This document shows, piece by piece, positions 62,601 to 64,000 of a stretch of 64,000 nucleotides of DNA. The first letter of the stretch is position 1; each line of letters begins with the position of its first letter. The stretch is taken from positions 457,550 through 521,549 of the forward strand of contig JAGQDJ010000017.1 of assembly GCA_022885665.1 (NCBI GenBank), given 5' to 3'. The position numbers were made by a program, and so were the translations under genes. The stretch is from Triops longicaudatus. Its lineage: Eukaryota > Arthropoda > Branchiopoda > Notostraca > Triopsidae. The notes below the pieces were generated by a model. It worked only from the letters and a program-made list of their open reading frames with translations. It did not search any database and had not been told where the DNA came from.

Positions 62601-62834
62601 AACCAAAGTTGCCAAACGGAAGAGAACCCACGGTCGTTAAACACCACGACCGCTTCATCAAGAAACTTTAGCAATTATTCTGAAGATTTATCGAGTTCAA
62701 AACCTAGTGTTCACTTAGGTGGTTTGGAAGCTTTAAGTCAACAATTGTTGGCCATGAGAAGGCACTTGGTGGCGAAAACAGCCAGTAGAAGAACACTGGC
62801 AGCATTGAAGTTGTCAGAAACTCAGTGGTTATAG
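53689..62834 (+). CDS. Kinesin-3 family motor (KIF16A/STARD9-like head) with novel long tail
   Basis: Twelve exons: 53689-53735, 54949-55018, 55128-55238, 55729-55845, 55914-56124, 56945-57155, 57237-57334, 57398-57604, 57675-57850, 57936-58133, 58319-58371, 59141-62834; 1730 residues. N-terminal motor: [18 protein letters not shown]-loop GQSGAGKT (101-108), switch I NLSSRSH (218-224), switch II DLAGSERA (about 252), then [19 protein letters not shown] and the neck [11 protein letters not shown] Ser/Gly-rich insert (about 310-345) precedes YIPYRDS, as I recall for STARD9. After LTQEWMNRW no FHA domain is visible. One 3.7-kb exon encodes the acidic, Ser-rich, probably disordered tail (500-1730) with two CxxC pairs (about 1505-1530) and a Cys-rich stretch (about 1583-1643). 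No START, PX or PH domain. Plus-end-directed microtubule transport is inferred from the head; the cargo is unknown. Confidence 0.92.
56544..56603. repeat. (TTA)n microsatellite in a kinesin intron
   Basis: About 60 bp of TTA repeat followed by a short T run, in the intron 56125-56944. Confidence 0.95.
58560..58742. mobile_element. Pogo/Tigger-like MITE in kinesin intron 11
   Basis: Left end GCAAAGTCTTGCTATAACAT, right end GTACGTTCTAGCGAGATTTT. The interior has repeated CGTTATAGCTGACTGT / CGTCATAGCCGATGT motifs and AAATGCTTTGTTTCTCTGGG, shared with the 52.2-kb copy. Confidence 0.75.
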
Positions 62835-63000
62835 TCGCATTGGTACAAGTTAACCCAGGATTGTTAATGACCCATACTCCTGCCCATTTGCCTATGCAAA
62901 CAAATGTTCATACTGGAATCTGCATCCATTTTGGTAGAATGACGGCCATGTGTTAGATTCAGTGACAAATTTATTGTACATATTACAGTATTAAATATTC

Positions 63001-63588
63001 TTATAAGCGTTGCATATGGATTTGGAATTTACACGCAGGCATGGAAGTAACTTCTGCGGTAACGACGCACGTAAGGCCAAGATTTGCTAGGGCCCCGCGC
63101 AATAAGCCGCACGTGAAAAGAAGAAACTGGAATGAAATATGAATTAAGACATATTATTCTATAACAAACATACAAAGAAGTACTTTGGGCGCTAGTTCAA
63201 GATATTGTCGACCGGCCGAGACTTGAGTTAGGAACCGAAAACGGTTGTCTTGCAATACGTAGACGCCTTGGTGGTTGGTACGGAGATTATCTATCTGTTT
63301 CTTAAAGATACCCATCCAGAAATCTTTACAGATGGCTTTCATGATATCCAGTTCATCTTTAAAACGGGGGAATTCTTTGGTAAGGCGCTCGATCAGACGA
63401 TACCCAGTTGAGAATCCAATATGTTCCAGTTTAGACATTGCTTCATCCTTGCAAACAAAGGTAAATAAGGCGTAATTAGCTAAGATGTATTAAAAGCTTA
63501 CTTTATCTTCTGAAGAACCAGGATCCGGGTCAATCAATGGTCTGACTAGCTCCATGTGCAAAAAATCGAAAAGTACTTCGTCAGCCAT
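63001..63588 (-). CDS. TRAPPC6B: Trafficking protein particle complex subunit 6B
   Basis: Three exons (63588-63502, 63447-63184, 63126-63001) join in phase 0 to 158 residues, the same length as human TRAPPC6B. The start MADEVLFDFLHMELV matches the family. The core has RFKDELDIMKAICKDFW, FKKQIDNLRTNHQGVYVLQD and NRFRFLTQVSAGRQYLE. The last exon, at 63126-63001, encodes FLLFTCGLLRGALANLGL and ends CKFQIHMQRL, completing the Bet3-type alpha/beta fold. TRAPP complexes tether ER-to-Golgi vesicles and act as a Rab1 GEF. A minus-strand AATAAA lies at 62974-62969, inside the 3'UTR of the convergent kinesin gene. Confidence 0.97.
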
Positions 63589-64000
63589 TTTCAAGTACTT
63601 TTCTAATGTCAAATACCCTTAAGAGAGTGGCGTACGAACAACTTGAGACTTGAAGTTACTAAGCTTTGCACATCAATGTTAGTTTATCGATTTTAAATAA
63701 ACTTTTCTTGCAAAAATGTCAAAGGAAACCGATGTTATTTGTTTACATTGCAGCATTTGAGGGGCGAATGTTAGGGAATAGCGCGCAGGATTGTTTTCCG
63801 TACGGGCAGAGTTAAAAGCGCGCTGCATTCAAATGCTTGGCGTGAGCAACCACTACTGCTTAAACTACTAAATATTACTGCTTAAACTAACAAAATGCTT
63901 TGGCTTCGCAGCTTATAGAATCTTTTTCTCATAGAGTAGAAAACATTCGAAAATATCACTCCCAATATTGTTAATAATGTGCCCAGGGGGGGGGGGGGGG
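63589..64000. other. TRAPPC6B upstream region
   Basis: No gene seen. The first 200 bases presumably contain the TRAPPC6B promoter; ends in a G homopolymer. Confidence 0.5.
63986..64000. repeat. Poly-G tract at window edge
   Basis: At least 15 consecutive G, cut by the window end. Either a genuine G homopolymer or a sequencing/assembly edge effect. Confidence 0.85.

Overview
This is nuclear DNA from an invertebrate animal. The coding exons are short, follow GT-AG rules, and are separated by compact introns (often 50-600 bp). Between the genes lie AT-rich tracts of up to about 8 kb, microsatellites and small non-autonomous DNA transposons. There are no operons, Shine-Dalgarno sites or CRISPR arrays. 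The protein set (GINS1, DNA polymerase eta, NUP133, TRAPPC6B, SRD5A, SHCBP1/nessun dorma, an InaF-motif protein, DEG/ENaC channels, a BH3-only candidate) is metazoan. I cannot fix the phylum from sequence alone. Exon joins were worked out by eye from splice signals, phase continuity and family conservation; lengths quoted for joined proteins come from those joins.

Layout: 387-3610 (+) is the 3' part of an RPUSD2-type pseudouridine synthase gene. 4305-6603 (-) is SHCBP1/nessun dorma, head-to-head with GINS1 (7051-8133, +) across a 447-bp shared promoter with E2F-like sites. 8.1-14.9 kb is gene-poor, with a POU-octamer-like cluster near 13 kb. 14905-15648 (+) is an open frame carrying a BH3 motif and a hydrophobic tail. 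17008-19514 and 19838-22670 (both -) are tandem DEG/ENaC channel paralogs. 22.7-30.5 kb is gene-poor. 30545-33145 (+) is DNA polymerase eta, convergent with a trypsin-like protease (33240-35142, -). 36276-42984 (+) is NUP133 in 19 exons. 45849-46241 (-) is an InaF-motif membrane protein. 50692-53130 (+) is a steroid 5-alpha-reductase. 53689-62834 (+) is a kinesin-3 motor with a large unfamiliar tail, convergent with TRAPPC6B (63001-63588, -).

The conserved genes are housekeeping functions (replication, translesion synthesis, cytokinesis, nuclear pore, vesicle tethering, RNA modification) and do not form one pathway. Two gene pairs appear to share regulatory or 3' sequence: the divergent cell-cycle pair GINS1/SHCBP1, and two convergent pairs whose polyadenylation signals interdigitate.

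Most worth following up: the Bim/Bmf-like BH3-only candidate, the kinesin-3 with a CxxC/cysteine-rich tail and no recognisable FHA or START domain, the paired DEG/ENaC paralogs with a GC-AG intron and intron gain/loss, a protease with an altered oxyanion-hole residue, and a dispersed pogo/Tigger-like MITE family seen at least eight times.
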